Shown here: positions 6,521 to 13,898 of the stretch, in pieces
How positions within the stretch are numbered: the stretch's first letter is position 1
How the letters are laid out: each line of letters begins with the position of its first letter
Source of the DNA: an uncultured euryarchaeote
GTDB lineage: Archaea > Thermoplasmatota > Poseidoniia > Poseidoniales > Poseidoniaceae
Reading direction: 5' to 3'
DNA: 13,898 bases
NCBI GenBank assembly: GCA_937881505.1
Contig: CALGEM010000093.1
Span: 1 to 13,898, forward strand
The notes under the pieces: model-generated
Told to the model about the DNA's origin: nothing
Databases searched by the model: none
What the model saw: only the letters and a program-made list of their open reading frames with translations
Position numbers and translations under genes: made by a program

Positions 6521-9500
6521 GTGGCTTCGCAAGATGACGCTTCAAAAATCACCGCACCAGAGGAATCTATGCCCGTCTCCGAAGGAAACCGGCGCCTTGA
6601 TGCCATCTCTGGAAAGAGTCGGGCGGTCAGGGACCAACTCGTTGGCCAAATGAAAACCATTGATTCCAAAAGAACGCTCGATGCTGTGTTGGATGCACCG
6701 AAGCGATTCAAGCGGGAGTGGCAAAAAACTGGAGCCACCGGGGCCATCACCAAATTCCCGATTCCAACCATTCTCGTTTTCTTGCTGCTCACGGTTTACT
6801 TCGTGACCCAATCGGGTTTTCTTGATGGGACCCAGTTTGACGATGACCCTGAAAACCCTGCTTTGAATGTGAACGGGGACTTGGAAGTGTACCTCCCCGA
6901 TGGCAGTCGAGTCGCTGAATTAATCGGTAAAGTAGAAGAGGATTGGTCAACCAACGTGATGGTTGTTTACATTGAATCGAACAAGAATAACATCACGGAC
7001 CAGCGGATTTTACAAGAAATCAGTTATGTAGAGAACATTCTCAATCCATATCTTTCTGACGATTCAGACGACGTCATCTACATTCTTTCCCTCTCCACAG
7101 TGCTCAAAGAAGTGAATTCCAGTGCTCCGCGAATACGGGAAGCCATCATCACAGAAGTTGGTGAGCTCGGATGTTCCAACGACCCAACCCAAGATTGTCC
7201 GTCCAGGGACTTTGCTCAAAACATAAACGATGGCTTGGCCACAACCGACGATACCTTCGGCGGTTCCTATGAGATTCCAAGTCAGACCACCATCGACCTT
7301 GTGGTGGGTGAAATGTACACGGATGAGGGCGAGCCATCGGCCGGTATGAACAAACTTGCTCGGGATATTGAGGGCGGTGAAGACGGTGGGCCAGACGGCC
7401 TGCTCGACCGAGCCATCATGGCCATTGCCGTCACTGAAGAGCGACCAGCGAAGGACATCATCGCCGATACGCAGGAAGTTCTTGACACCATTTCAGTCAT
7501 GGAACGTGCTTGTTTGTACGACGCGAATGGCAACCCTGTGGAATCGGAGGGCGTTTGCAATTGGGAAGACCTTGGCCTGACCATGGTGCTTACCGGGCCG
7601 GTCCCAATCACCAACGCCGTCACAGAATTTTCGTTCAAACTCTTTTGGGATATTTTTCCGAAAGCCGTCGTTTTGGTCGCCATCGGATTATTTGTATTCC
7701 ACTCTGACCTTCTTCAAGCTGGGTTGACGGGTATTCGCCCCCTTCAAGGATTCAAGGTCATCGTCATCGCTGGTCTTCCAACGCTGTGCGCTGTGTTTTG
7801 GACCTTAGGTCTCATCGGTGCGACGAATTACGAAGTTACAATGACGGTGATCATCGTCGGTCCCATCTTACTCGCGTTGGGTGTATCGTACGGGTTACAC
7901 ATAACCAATCGCTACGCGGAAGAAGAAGGTACCAAGAGCGAGAAAATGCGGGCATCATTGAGTTCTACTGGGCGTGCCGTTTTCCTTTCTGCTGTAACCA
8001 CGGTGATCGGTTTCATCTCTCTTGTGTTTACGCCGATGGCGCCCATCCAAACGGTGGGTATTGCCCTTTCTGGTGGTATTGTCATCGTTTACTTCCTCAC
8101 GATGTTCATGGTTCCAAATTTAACCCTGATTTTGGACCTAAAAAAGCCAAAACATCCTCCCCTCAAGGCCTTTGATGTCCTCGTTGACATCCCCGTAAAG
8201 CGAAACAGGGGTGTCATTGGTGTTTTCATCTTGATGATTCTGCTCTCTGCCACGATTGGACAGGCCAATGTTGAAGAGAACATCGATTTGCTCGGCATGG
8301 CACCCGAAGGAGAATCTCCTGTTGTCAAAATGAAACAATACAGTCGTGAATTTGAGGCTGGTCAAGTCGGCATGGTGCTGGTCAACGCGAATGTCAGCGG
8401 TGATTTCAACGACGAAGATGTTTCCAATGATGACCCTGTAGCGAATTTACAAAAAATAGACAACCTCGAAGCGTCGTTGAACACCGTTGAGAATACGACG
8501 GCTGTGTCGGTGGTTTTCTTGATGAAATCCTCCGGTGTACAGGTGACCGTTTCGGGTGAACAGGTCAACGAGTTGTTCCAGTTGATACCATGCGGTGGCA
8601 ACGAACAATGCGAAGATGTCAAGTCAACTGCTGATGTTTTGCTCAACCAAAGCCAATCATTGGACGGCTCTTTCTGGGACCTCCTCAACGACCCAGACGC
8701 TTTCGGCCTACCTGGTTCACAGCAGAGTCAAATTTTCCTCTTGGACGTGTTTTATGCTTCGTTGACCAAGGAAACCCGTGAAATCTTTGTCAGCGAGGAT
8801 TTCAGTCGTTCGCTCATCTATGTTGACATGCCGTTCATCCCTGTGGCCGACACCGCCAAGAGCGTAGATTCAGTGAACGAAAAAGCCGCCACCTTCCAAG
8901 GTCGCTACGGGGAAACAGCGGAGGAGTTGACCGGTGTCGCTGCAACCGCTATTGAAGTCAACGAACTCATCGTCGGCTCTCAGTGGACTTCCCTTGGTTT
9001 TGCAATTATCTTGACCCTCATCACCCTCGCAATTGTGTTTAGGGACATACGATACTCAATTTGGACCACCTCGCCGGTGATTGCCACGGTGGCTTTGCAG
9101 TGGTTGGTCATGTGGAGAATGGACGTGCCGTTATCGTTGGTCACCGTCATGATCGGTTCCATTTTGGTCGGTGTAGGCGTGGACTTTTCCATTCACATCG
9201 CGAACAGAATACGCGAACTTGGAGGTGGCATCCAAGCGATTCGTAGCGCAGCAGTGGGCACTGGAATGTCACTCTTTGAGGCTGCTGTGGTCACCTCGCT
9301 TGGCATGTTCACTGCATACGATATTCCGATTCCCGAAATCACGCCGTTCATCACGGTTATCCTTATTCTGCTCTGGGTTGCTGCTGCCAGTGCACTCATC
9401 CTCTTGCCGGCCATCTTCATCACCCTCGAAAAGATGGGTATAGGGGCAGTCAGTGGAAGCAATAACATGGCGAAGAAACTCGGATTGATCCGTACCGCTT

Positions 9501-9559
9501 CCGTCTCAGAAGACGTGATGGAAGCTGCGTTGATTGACGATGTCGTCGATGCTTGGTGA
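6521..9559 (+). CDS. RND superfamily exporter, MMPL/HAE3-like, 12 membrane helices
   Basis: 1012 residues from the GTG at 6521. The layout is the duplicated RND plan: a charged cytoplasmic N-terminus (1-78); TM1 at 81-97; a large outer domain (about 100-370); TM2-TM6 between 372 and 535; a link; TM7 at 562-580; a second outer domain (about 582-818); TM8-TM12 between 822 and 968; and a short cytoplasmic tail. The second repeat keeps the expected VGVGVDFSIHIANR in TM10, with the proton-relay-type Asp at 888. The matching place in TM4 reads LGVSYGLHITNR, with Ser456 instead of Asp. Cysteine pairs C218/C226, C331/C346 and C691/C697 in the outer domains could form disulfides. The outer domains are acidic, as in many marine archaea. 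The family moves lipids, hopanoids or other hydrophobic molecules using the proton or sodium gradient; the substrate here cannot be told. It heads a plus-strand series and is followed after 38 bases by the EVE gene. Confidence 0.88.
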   Translation: MASQDDASKITAPEESMPVSEGNRRLDAISGKSRAVRDQLVGQMKTIDSKRTLDAVLDAPKRFKREWQKTGATGAITKFPIPTILVFLLLTVYFVTQSGFLDGTQFDDDPENPALNVNGDLEVYLPDGSRVAELIGKVEEDWSTNVMVVYIESNKNNITDQRILQEISYVENILNPYLSDDSDDVIYILSLSTVLKEVNSSAPRIREAIITEVGELGCSNDPTQDCPSRDFAQNINDGLATTDDTFGGSYEIPSQTTIDLVVGEMYTDEGEPSAGMNKLARDIEGGEDGGPDGLLDRAIMAIAVTEERPAKDIIADTQEVLDTISVMERACLYDANGNPVESEGVCNWEDLGLTMVLTGPVPITNAVTEFSFKLFWDIFPKAVVLVAIGLFVFHSDLLQAGLTGIRPLQGFKVIVIAGLPTLCAVFWTLGLIGATNYEVTMTVIIVGPILLALGVSYGLHITNRYAEEEGTKSEKMRASLSSTGRAVFLSAVTTVIGFISLVFTPMAPIQTVGIALSGGIVIVYFLTMFMVPNLTLILDLKKPKHPPLKAFDVLVDIPVKRNRGVIGVFILMILLSATIGQANVEENIDLLGMAPEGESPVVKMKQYSREFEAGQVGMVLVNANVSGDFNDEDVSNDDPVANLQKIDNLEASLNTVENTTAVSVVFLMKSSGVQVTVSGEQVNELFQLIPCGGNEQCEDVKSTADVLLNQSQSLDGSFWDLLNDPDAFGLPGSQQSQIFLLDVFYASLTKETREIFVSEDFSRSLIYVDMPFIPVADTAKSVDSVNEKAATFQGRYGETAEELTGVAATAIEVNELIVGSQWTSLGFAIILTLITLAIVFRDIRYSIWTTSPVIATVALQWLVMWRMDVPLSLVTVMIGSILVGVGVDFSIHIANRIRELGGGIQAIRSAAVGTGMSLFEAAVVTSLGMFTAYDIPIPEITPFITVILILLWVAAASALILLPAIFITLEKMGIGAVSGSNNMAKKLGLIRTASVSEDVMEAALIDDVVDAW

Positions 9560-9597
9560 GCGTTGAGTCCATAGACCCCTTTGGTCTCCCAAGGACC

Positions 9598-10068
9598 ATG
9601 AACCACTGGTTGATGAAATCCGAACTGGATGTCTATCCGTACAGTCAACTCGTTGCAGACGGTTGGACCCATTGGGATGGTGTAAGGAATTACCAAGCCC
9701 GAAACATGATGAGGGACGCCATGAAGGTGGGTGATTTGGTGTTGTTTTACCATTCGAACACAAAACCCCCTCATGTGGCAGGCGTTGCTCGAATCACACG
9801 TGAAGGGTACGGTGATTTCACATCTTGGGACGCTTCCAGCAAATACTTTGACGAAAAATCAACGGCAGAAAACCCACGTTGGTTCATGGTTGACATTGAA
9901 CCGGTTTGTGAGTTGAACATGGTCCCGCTTCAGGACATGAAGGACAATCCAAATTTGGACGGAATGCCGCTTTTGCAACGTGGGCAGCGCCTTTCAGTAC
10001 AACCGGTTACAGAGGAACAATTTGCCGAAGTTCTGCGCATGGCGGGCGTGGATGCCGCTGATTTGTGA
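9598..10068 (+). CDS. EVE-domain protein (PUA-like fold)
   Basis: 156 residues from the ATG at 9598. The whole length is one EVE domain: N-terminal NHWLMKSELDVYPYSQL, then WDGVRNYQARNMMRDAMKVGDLVLFYHSN, GVARITREGYGDFT, SKYFDEKS, NPRWFMVDIEP, and the end MPLLQRGQRLSVQPVTEEQF. These are the hallmark segments of the family, and the aromatic residues that line the ligand pocket are kept. EVE domains share the PUA-like fold with YTH and ASCH domains and are thought to bind modified bases in nucleic acid; the ligand is unknown here. Family members usually begin at the MNxWLMKSE sequence, so I chose ATG 9598. A GTG at 9556 that overlaps the transporter stop (GTGA) would add 14 residues and would couple translation; it remains possible. 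The aminotransferase follows after 12 bases. Confidence 0.9.
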   Translation: MNHWLMKSELDVYPYSQLVADGWTHWDGVRNYQARNMMRDAMKVGDLVLFYHSNTKPPHVAGVARITREGYGDFTSWDASSKYFDEKSTAENPRWFMVDIEPVCELNMVPLQDMKDNPNLDGMPLLQRGQRLSVQPVTEEQFAEVLRMAGVDAADL

Positions 10069-10070
10069 AC

Positions 10071-10077
10071 AGGTGAT
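10071..10077 (+). promoter_or_regulatory. Ribosome-binding site of the aminotransferase gene
   Basis: AGGTGAT lies three bases before the ATG at 10081, the same motif and spacing as at the transporter gene. It sits in the 12-base gap after the EVE stop, which favours a shared transcript. Confidence 0.7.
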
Positions 10078-10080
10078 GTC

Positions 10081-11307
10081 ATGACCGAACCGGTGCCAGT
10101 ATCTTCTCGAGCCGCCAACATTGAGTATGCGATTCGGGATGTGGTGGTTCCTGCCGTCCAACTTGAAGCAGAGGGGCATGAGATCATCAAATTGAACATT
10201 GGTGACCCCATCGCTTACCCGGGTTTGCCCACCCCGCCTCACATGGTTGAGGCCTATGTGGAAGCGTTGAGGGACGGAAAAAACGGCTATTCTCCATCCT
10301 ATGGCCTGCCACAACTTCGGGAAGCCATCGCCAATGATGAGCGACAAAAGGGATGGGATGCAACCCCCGATGACATCTATGTCTGTCATGGAGTTACCGA
10401 GGCCTTGCAACTGATTTTTGCAGCCGTGCTCGAGGAAGGCTCCAAGGTGCTCGCTCCGGGGCCTCATTATCCTCCATACATGGCCTACCCCCAAATGTTT
10501 GGTGCGAAAACTGTTGAATATCAACTGCACCAAAACGATGGATGGAAACCTGATTTTTCAGATATATCTTCCAAGATGGACGATGATGTTCGGTTGCTGG
10601 TGTTGATCAATCCCAACAATCCGTGCGGCACGGTGTGTGGTCCTGAGGATGTGGATGAACTGTTGGCCATCGCTCGAGCCTATCCGAATTGCATTGTGGT
10701 CGCCGATGAAATTTACGACGGTTTGGATTTCACCGGCCGCCATGTATCGGTAGCGAGTCGGAGTTCGGATGTTCCTGTGATTTCGCTTAACGGCGTTTCC
10801 AAGGTCTATTACGCGCCTGGATGGCGTATTGGCTACATGGCGTTGCACGACCCATCGAATCGATTGAGCCTTGTTCGCGACGGTCTTGAGCGCCTTCTTC
10901 GTTCAAGGCTCTGTGCTTCCACGCCCGCGCAACTTGGTTATCTGGCCGGTTTGACCGGTGACCGTTCATGGATGGAAGGGTACAGCCAGAAGGTCATGAA
11001 GCAACGGGACCATTGCCTCAGACGAATTGCTGGTATTGAGGGATTGGAAGTGGAGCAACCAGGCGGTGCGTTCTACATGTTCATTCGTCTAACCGATGAA
11101 CAGTGGGCGGCCGACGACAAGGCCTTCGTTTTGCGCCTACTCCACGAAGAACATGTCCTCCTCGTTCATGGAAGTGGTTTTTCTCCAGAACTCGGCAAAG
11201 GCCATGTCCGCCTCGTTTATTTGGCCGATATTGAGGTCCTTGACGAAGCGTTTGACCGAATGGAACGATTCCTTCAAAAGCATCGCTCCTCGGATAACAT
11301 GTCGTAG
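10081..11307 (+). CDS. PLP-dependent class I/II aminotransferase (alanine/aspartate aminotransferase-like)
   Basis: 408 residues, the usual length of fold-type I aminotransferases. Motifs seen: KLNIGDPIAYPGLPTP near 37-52, a substrate-side loop; NGYSPSYGLPQLREAIA at 68-84; NPNNPCGT at 177-184, with the Asn that contacts PLP; VVADEIYDGL at 206-215, with Asp209 for the pyridine nitrogen; SLNGVSKVYYAPGWRIGY at 235-252, where Lys241 forms the Schiff base and the Arg of GWRIG binds phosphate; PGGAFYMF at 327-334; and GHVRLVY at 374-380, with Arg377 for the substrate carboxylate. Together these indicate an active cytosolic transaminase of the AlaA/AspC group using 2-oxoglutarate/glutamate. The exact amino acid cannot be set by eye; alanine is my first guess. 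It lies 12 bases after the EVE gene and 36 before the membrane protein gene. Confidence 0.92.
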   Translation: MTEPVPVSSRAANIEYAIRDVVVPAVQLEAEGHEIIKLNIGDPIAYPGLPTPPHMVEAYVEALRDGKNGYSPSYGLPQLREAIANDERQKGWDATPDDIYVCHGVTEALQLIFAAVLEEGSKVLAPGPHYPPYMAYPQMFGAKTVEYQLHQNDGWKPDFSDISSKMDDDVRLLVLINPNNPCGTVCGPEDVDELLAIARAYPNCIVVADEIYDGLDFTGRHVSVASRSSDVPVISLNGVSKVYYAPGWRIGYMALHDPSNRLSLVRDGLERLLRSRLCASTPAQLGYLAGLTGDRSWMEGYSQKVMKQRDHCLRRIAGIEGLEVEQPGGAFYMFIRLTDEQWAADDKAFVLRLLHEEHVLLVHGSGFSPELGKGHVRLVYLADIEVLDEAFDRMERFLQKHRSSDNMS

Positions 11308-11328
11308 GAGAATTCATCAATCCCTAAC

Positions 11329-11333
11329 AGGAG
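11329..11333 (+). promoter_or_regulatory. Probable ribosome-binding site of the TPR membrane protein gene
   Basis: AGGAG lies 10 bases before the ATG at 11344, within the 36-base gap after the aminotransferase stop. The spacing is somewhat long but acceptable, and it supports this start. Confidence 0.5.
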
Positions 11334-11343
11334 CACTGGAAAC

Positions 11344-13898
11344 ATGAGCCGTGTGCAAATGCTTGGCTTCGCCATGGTTTGTGCTTTGGCGGGTGTGTCA
11401 AATGCATCTGCTGCTTCGGTAACCACCGCTTCGGAAGTCTCTGTTGCAACCCTCGCACCACTTCTCTGTGCATTGGTTATCGCCTTTTTTGTGCGCCGAT
11501 GGTTCATCCCACAACAGTTGAAGAATTTACAAGTGGCCTTTGAGATTGAGGATGACCTTTACGAAGTCCATCGAATCACTCGAACATTACGAGATTCGAG
11601 GCGTTTACTCAAAGCCGGACGTGTCGGTTATGGTGTCCTGCTGTACATGATGGGCTTGACCGGCGTGCTGATTCTCATCGCAGAACTGTTGTTCAATGCT
11701 GCAGTTTTCGCACAGTTTAACCTCTACATTATTTCGGCTTTGATTTTGATTCCTGTCCTTATCTCCCCTTGGGAAACGCTCAACAGTCAACTCGCTGGTC
11801 GGCAACGAGAAGTCCGTTCTTCGGTCAGCGCCGACCTTATTCGCCGCATCTTTACGCTCGCCTTTCTCGTCATCATCACGCTCTTGGTGCTTGCCTATGG
11901 TCTGCAATTGAACGGGACCCTCACACCGACATGGATCGCCTTTGCTATGCTGACGTTTATGGCACCGACAATTTTCGCATACGGCCGAATCATGGGCGCA
12001 TCTTGGAACATGCTGCTCATCAACAAATGGCGCACCACACGTGGACGAAAAAACCCCATCGACCCGGATAAGAATGGATTCATTGGGCGTTTGTTCTCTT
12101 TCCTCTTGGTTCTCTTCCTCTTGACCATGCCCATCACGGCACTCAACGGTATTTTGACGGTGTTCTATGTCATGGTGAACAATCCACCCAATGCAGAAGA
12201 GGTGTTGAATTATGGTGGAATCATCGGCTACTCCATTTTCGTACGCATTGACTTGATTTCCGAGATTCTTTTCCACTGGGAGTTCATCAAAGCCTTGCCT
12301 CAATTCCTCTCGTTGTACCTTACGCTCAACATCGCCATTGTCGGGTTGGCGTTTATTTTTGAACTGACACGGAACTTGATTCTTGGTGGGCAATCCTTTG
12401 GTGGAATGTTTGGCGTAATTTTGGACACACCTCGTGAGATACGGGCAGAAAAGGCAGCGCAAGCGAGACAACTCACCTTTGCCTTTGCTGGATTTTCAGG
12501 GTATACGGTGCTGTTACTGATACTGGTATGTTACAAAGAATTTGGCGGATTGATGCCGTTTACGAGCACACTGGAAGCGAATAATTTCGACGAAGAGATG
12601 CGATTGCTGACCGTTTGGCTGTTCATCGCCGTGGGCCAACTGGTTTTCTTGATGACTTGGTTGCTTTCCATCAGTCGTTTTGGTCATCTTCGCAACCTTC
12701 GTTTTGATTTGAATCCCGATGAACGCCGAGAAGGAGCGGTTCTTCTAGAAGGAGGAGATAAGCTCCAAAACTTGGTAGAAAACGCTGCCTACAACGAAGA
12801 TTTGGATATGCTTATCCGAATACAGACGCATGATTTCCCGGGTGATCAAGCGCTCATTCGGCAGGAACAATCCCGCGCTGCCATGTGGGAAAAAGCCCTG
12901 CGAGGACTCTGGCCCGAGGCCATTGAGGCGAGTCGTAAACTTCTGGCGCAAACTGGAGGCGATAACGATGAGGCACGTATGATCATCGCTACAGGGTACA
13001 TGGCACTACGTCGCCTTGATGCTGCTCGGGAGGCGCTTCACGGGCTTCAACAACCCGAGGGGTATGACGAGCCCGAAATTCTGTCCTTCATTTGTGAATG
13101 GTTGGACCCGTGGAACGGCTCTGTCACTGAAGACGATTTGTGGGATTGGGAAAACAACTCGACCATTGACTATCTCCAACTTTTGCTGAACATGATGCGT
13201 GCATGGAAACCCCAGCCCAATGAAATGATGGTCCACAACGACAAGATTTCACAAACTGGACAACTTTCGATGGTCGCACTGCTTCGGGCTCAGCGCTTGT
13301 ATGATGAAGCACTTGAGTTATCCCTGACGTTGGTACGTGGCGACCCCACAGGTGTACGGCCTCGCCTGGCCGTTGCCCTGTGTCTGCTTGACACGGGCCA
13401 GTGGCACGACGCAAAGACCATCTTAGACGAACTGATCAAAAGCGATAGCAAGGACCCGCGCGTCTTGGCCCTCGCTGTTATCTTTGGCTACGGTACCAAA
13501 GGCCGCGAACACATGGAGGTCTCGTTGGTTCTTGATGACGAAAAGGAAACCAAGAAATGGATGGATGCGGCTCCCGTCAATGCTTATGCGGCCCTCCTCC
13601 AAAAGGGTGGATTGGATGAGGCGGTCAATGCCAACGTCATGATCGTTGCACACGAGGCGACCCGTCGTGCCATGCCTCCTCGGTTTTCTGCGGGTGTCCT
13701 CTCCAATATTTTCCAATACCTTGTGCTGATTCCAATGTACTTTGTTCTCGGAATCTTGACCTTCCAAGAAGTGGGCCAAACTGAGGGCTTGTCAGTTCTT
13801 AGTGGATTGCTCTTCCTGCACTATTCCTATCGGCGCATCATGCGGCAACAAGAACACCAAATCAAGCATCGAGACCAACGTGGCATGATCAAATACGC
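11344..13898 (+). CDS. Large unrecognised multi-helix membrane protein with TPR-like region, 3' end outside window
   Basis: The frame from ATG 11344 stays open to the right edge, giving 851 residues so far. I recognise no named family. Residues 1-24 form a short hydrophobic segment ending in NASA, which could be a signal peptide or first helix. Membrane helices are likely near 37-51, 95-118, 124-142, 168-188, 197-215, 250-277, 320-345, 377-397 and 421-443, with a weaker one near 289-309. A hydrophilic part follows (about 444-780) with paired amphipathic helices of TPR type, such as LWPEAIEASRKLLAQTG with GYMALRRLDAAREALHGL (about 522-568), and RLYDEALELSLTLVRGDP with ALCLLDTGQWHDAKTILDEL (about 651-697). 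Two more helices (786-808, 816-827) and a basic segment end the visible part. TPR repeats usually mediate protein contacts, so a scaffold or assembly role at the membrane is possible but not shown. It follows the aminotransferase by 36 bases; co-transcription is plausible. Confidence 0.8.
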   Translation, partial: MSRVQMLGFAMVCALAGVSNASAASVTTASEVSVATLAPLLCALVIAFFVRRWFIPQQLKNLQVAFEIEDDLYEVHRITRTLRDSRRLLKAGRVGYGVLLYMMGLTGVLILIAELLFNAAVFAQFNLYIISALILIPVLISPWETLNSQLAGRQREVRSSVSADLIRRIFTLAFLVIITLLVLAYGLQLNGTLTPTWIAFAMLTFMAPTIFAYGRIMGASWNMLLINKWRTTRGRKNPIDPDKNGFIGRLFSFLLVLFLLTMPITALNGILTVFYVMVNNPPNAEEVLNYGGIIGYSIFVRIDLISEILFHWEFIKALPQFLSLYLTLNIAIVGLAFIFELTRNLILGGQSFGGMFGVILDTPREIRAEKAAQARQLTFAFAGFSGYTVLLLILVCYKEFGGLMPFTSTLEANNFDEEMRLLTVWLFIAVGQLVFLMTWLLSISRFGHLRNLRFDLNPDERREGAVLLEGGDKLQNLVENAAYNEDLDMLIRIQTHDFPGDQALIRQEQSRAAMWEKALRGLWPEAIEASRKLLAQTGGDNDEARMIIATGYMALRRLDAAREALHGLQQPEGYDEPEILSFICEWLDPWNGSVTEDDLWDWENNSTIDYLQLLLNMMRAWKPQPNEMMVHNDKISQTGQLSMVALLRAQRLYDEALELSLTLVRGDPTGVRPRLAVALCLLDTGQWHDAKTILDELIKSDSKDPRVLALAVIFGYGTKGREHMEVSLVLDDEKETKKWMDAAPVNAYAALLQKGGLDEAVNANVMIVAHEATRRAMPPRFSAGVLSNIFQYLVLIPMYFVLGILTFQEVGQTEGLSVLSGLLFLHYSYRRIMRQQEHQIKHRDQRGMIKY

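Noticed and set aside
6345..6653. Small plus-strand frame in the valS/transporter spacer
   Set aside because: It overlaps the transporter N-terminus in another frame, starts inside valS and resembles no known family; the strong ribosome-binding site at 6510 serves the transporter start.
9193..9774. 193-residue minus-strand frame
   Set aside because: It is antisense to the last transporter helices and the start of the EVE gene, both of which have clear family motifs.
11605..12471. 288-residue minus-strand frame
   Set aside because: It is antisense to the membrane helices of the right-edge gene; its Gln/Glu/Arg-rich composition is what reversed hydrophobic codons give.
1..13898. CRISPR array, tRNA, insertion sequence or long direct repeat
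   Set aside because: I looked for repeated spacing patterns, transposase motifs and inverted ends and saw none; the window is almost fully taken up by the eight genes listed.

Overview
The window looks like a compact archaeal chromosome segment, most probably from a marine Group II euryarchaeote (Poseidoniales-like) or a close relative. The reasons are: archaeal-type information-processing genes (a family B polymerase fragment with a PCNA-binding tail, a RadA-like ATPase, an archaeal-length valyl-tRNA synthetase); ribosome-binding sites that match the archaeal 16S tail (GAGGTGAT, AGGTGAT); GTG starts; mid-range base composition; and almost no intergenic DNA. This assignment is an inference from style and gene content, not from a phylogenetic marker.

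Left third (1-3862), DNA-damage-tolerance island. A family B DNA polymerase, open at the left edge, ends at 1872. Its palm motif A is intact, but motif C reads V-D-C-V-W and the exonuclease motifs are degraded, as in the archaeal PolB2 class with disrupted active sites. Facing it and overlapping its last 26 bases is a RadA/RecA-like ATPase with good Walker motifs whose catalytic glutamate position is an alanine. Diverging from that gene with essentially no spacer is an intact Y-family polymerase (DinB/Dpo4). Both polymerases end in PIP-box-like peptides (QPSLFEF and QTTLFEE). The trio resembles in composition the bacterial ImuA-ImuB-DnaE2 mutasome: a RecA-like accessory, a Y-family polymerase and a second polymerase, tethered to the clamp. 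This is the most interesting part of the window.

Middle (3865-6357). Valyl-tRNA synthetase lies on the minus strand, tail to tail with dinB with 2 bases between them. A 163-base divergent spacer separates it from the next block.

Right half (6521-13898), four plus-strand genes with short gaps: a 12-helix RND/MMPL-type exporter of about 1012 residues; an EVE-domain (PUA-like fold) protein; a PLP-dependent class I aminotransferase; and a large unrecognised membrane protein (about ten N-terminal helices, a TPR-like helical region, then two more helices) that runs off the right edge. The spacing suggests co-transcription of at least the first three, but their functions do not form an obvious pathway.

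No rRNA, tRNA, CRISPR array, insertion sequence or clear long repeat was seen. No gene-free stretch exceeds 300 bases.
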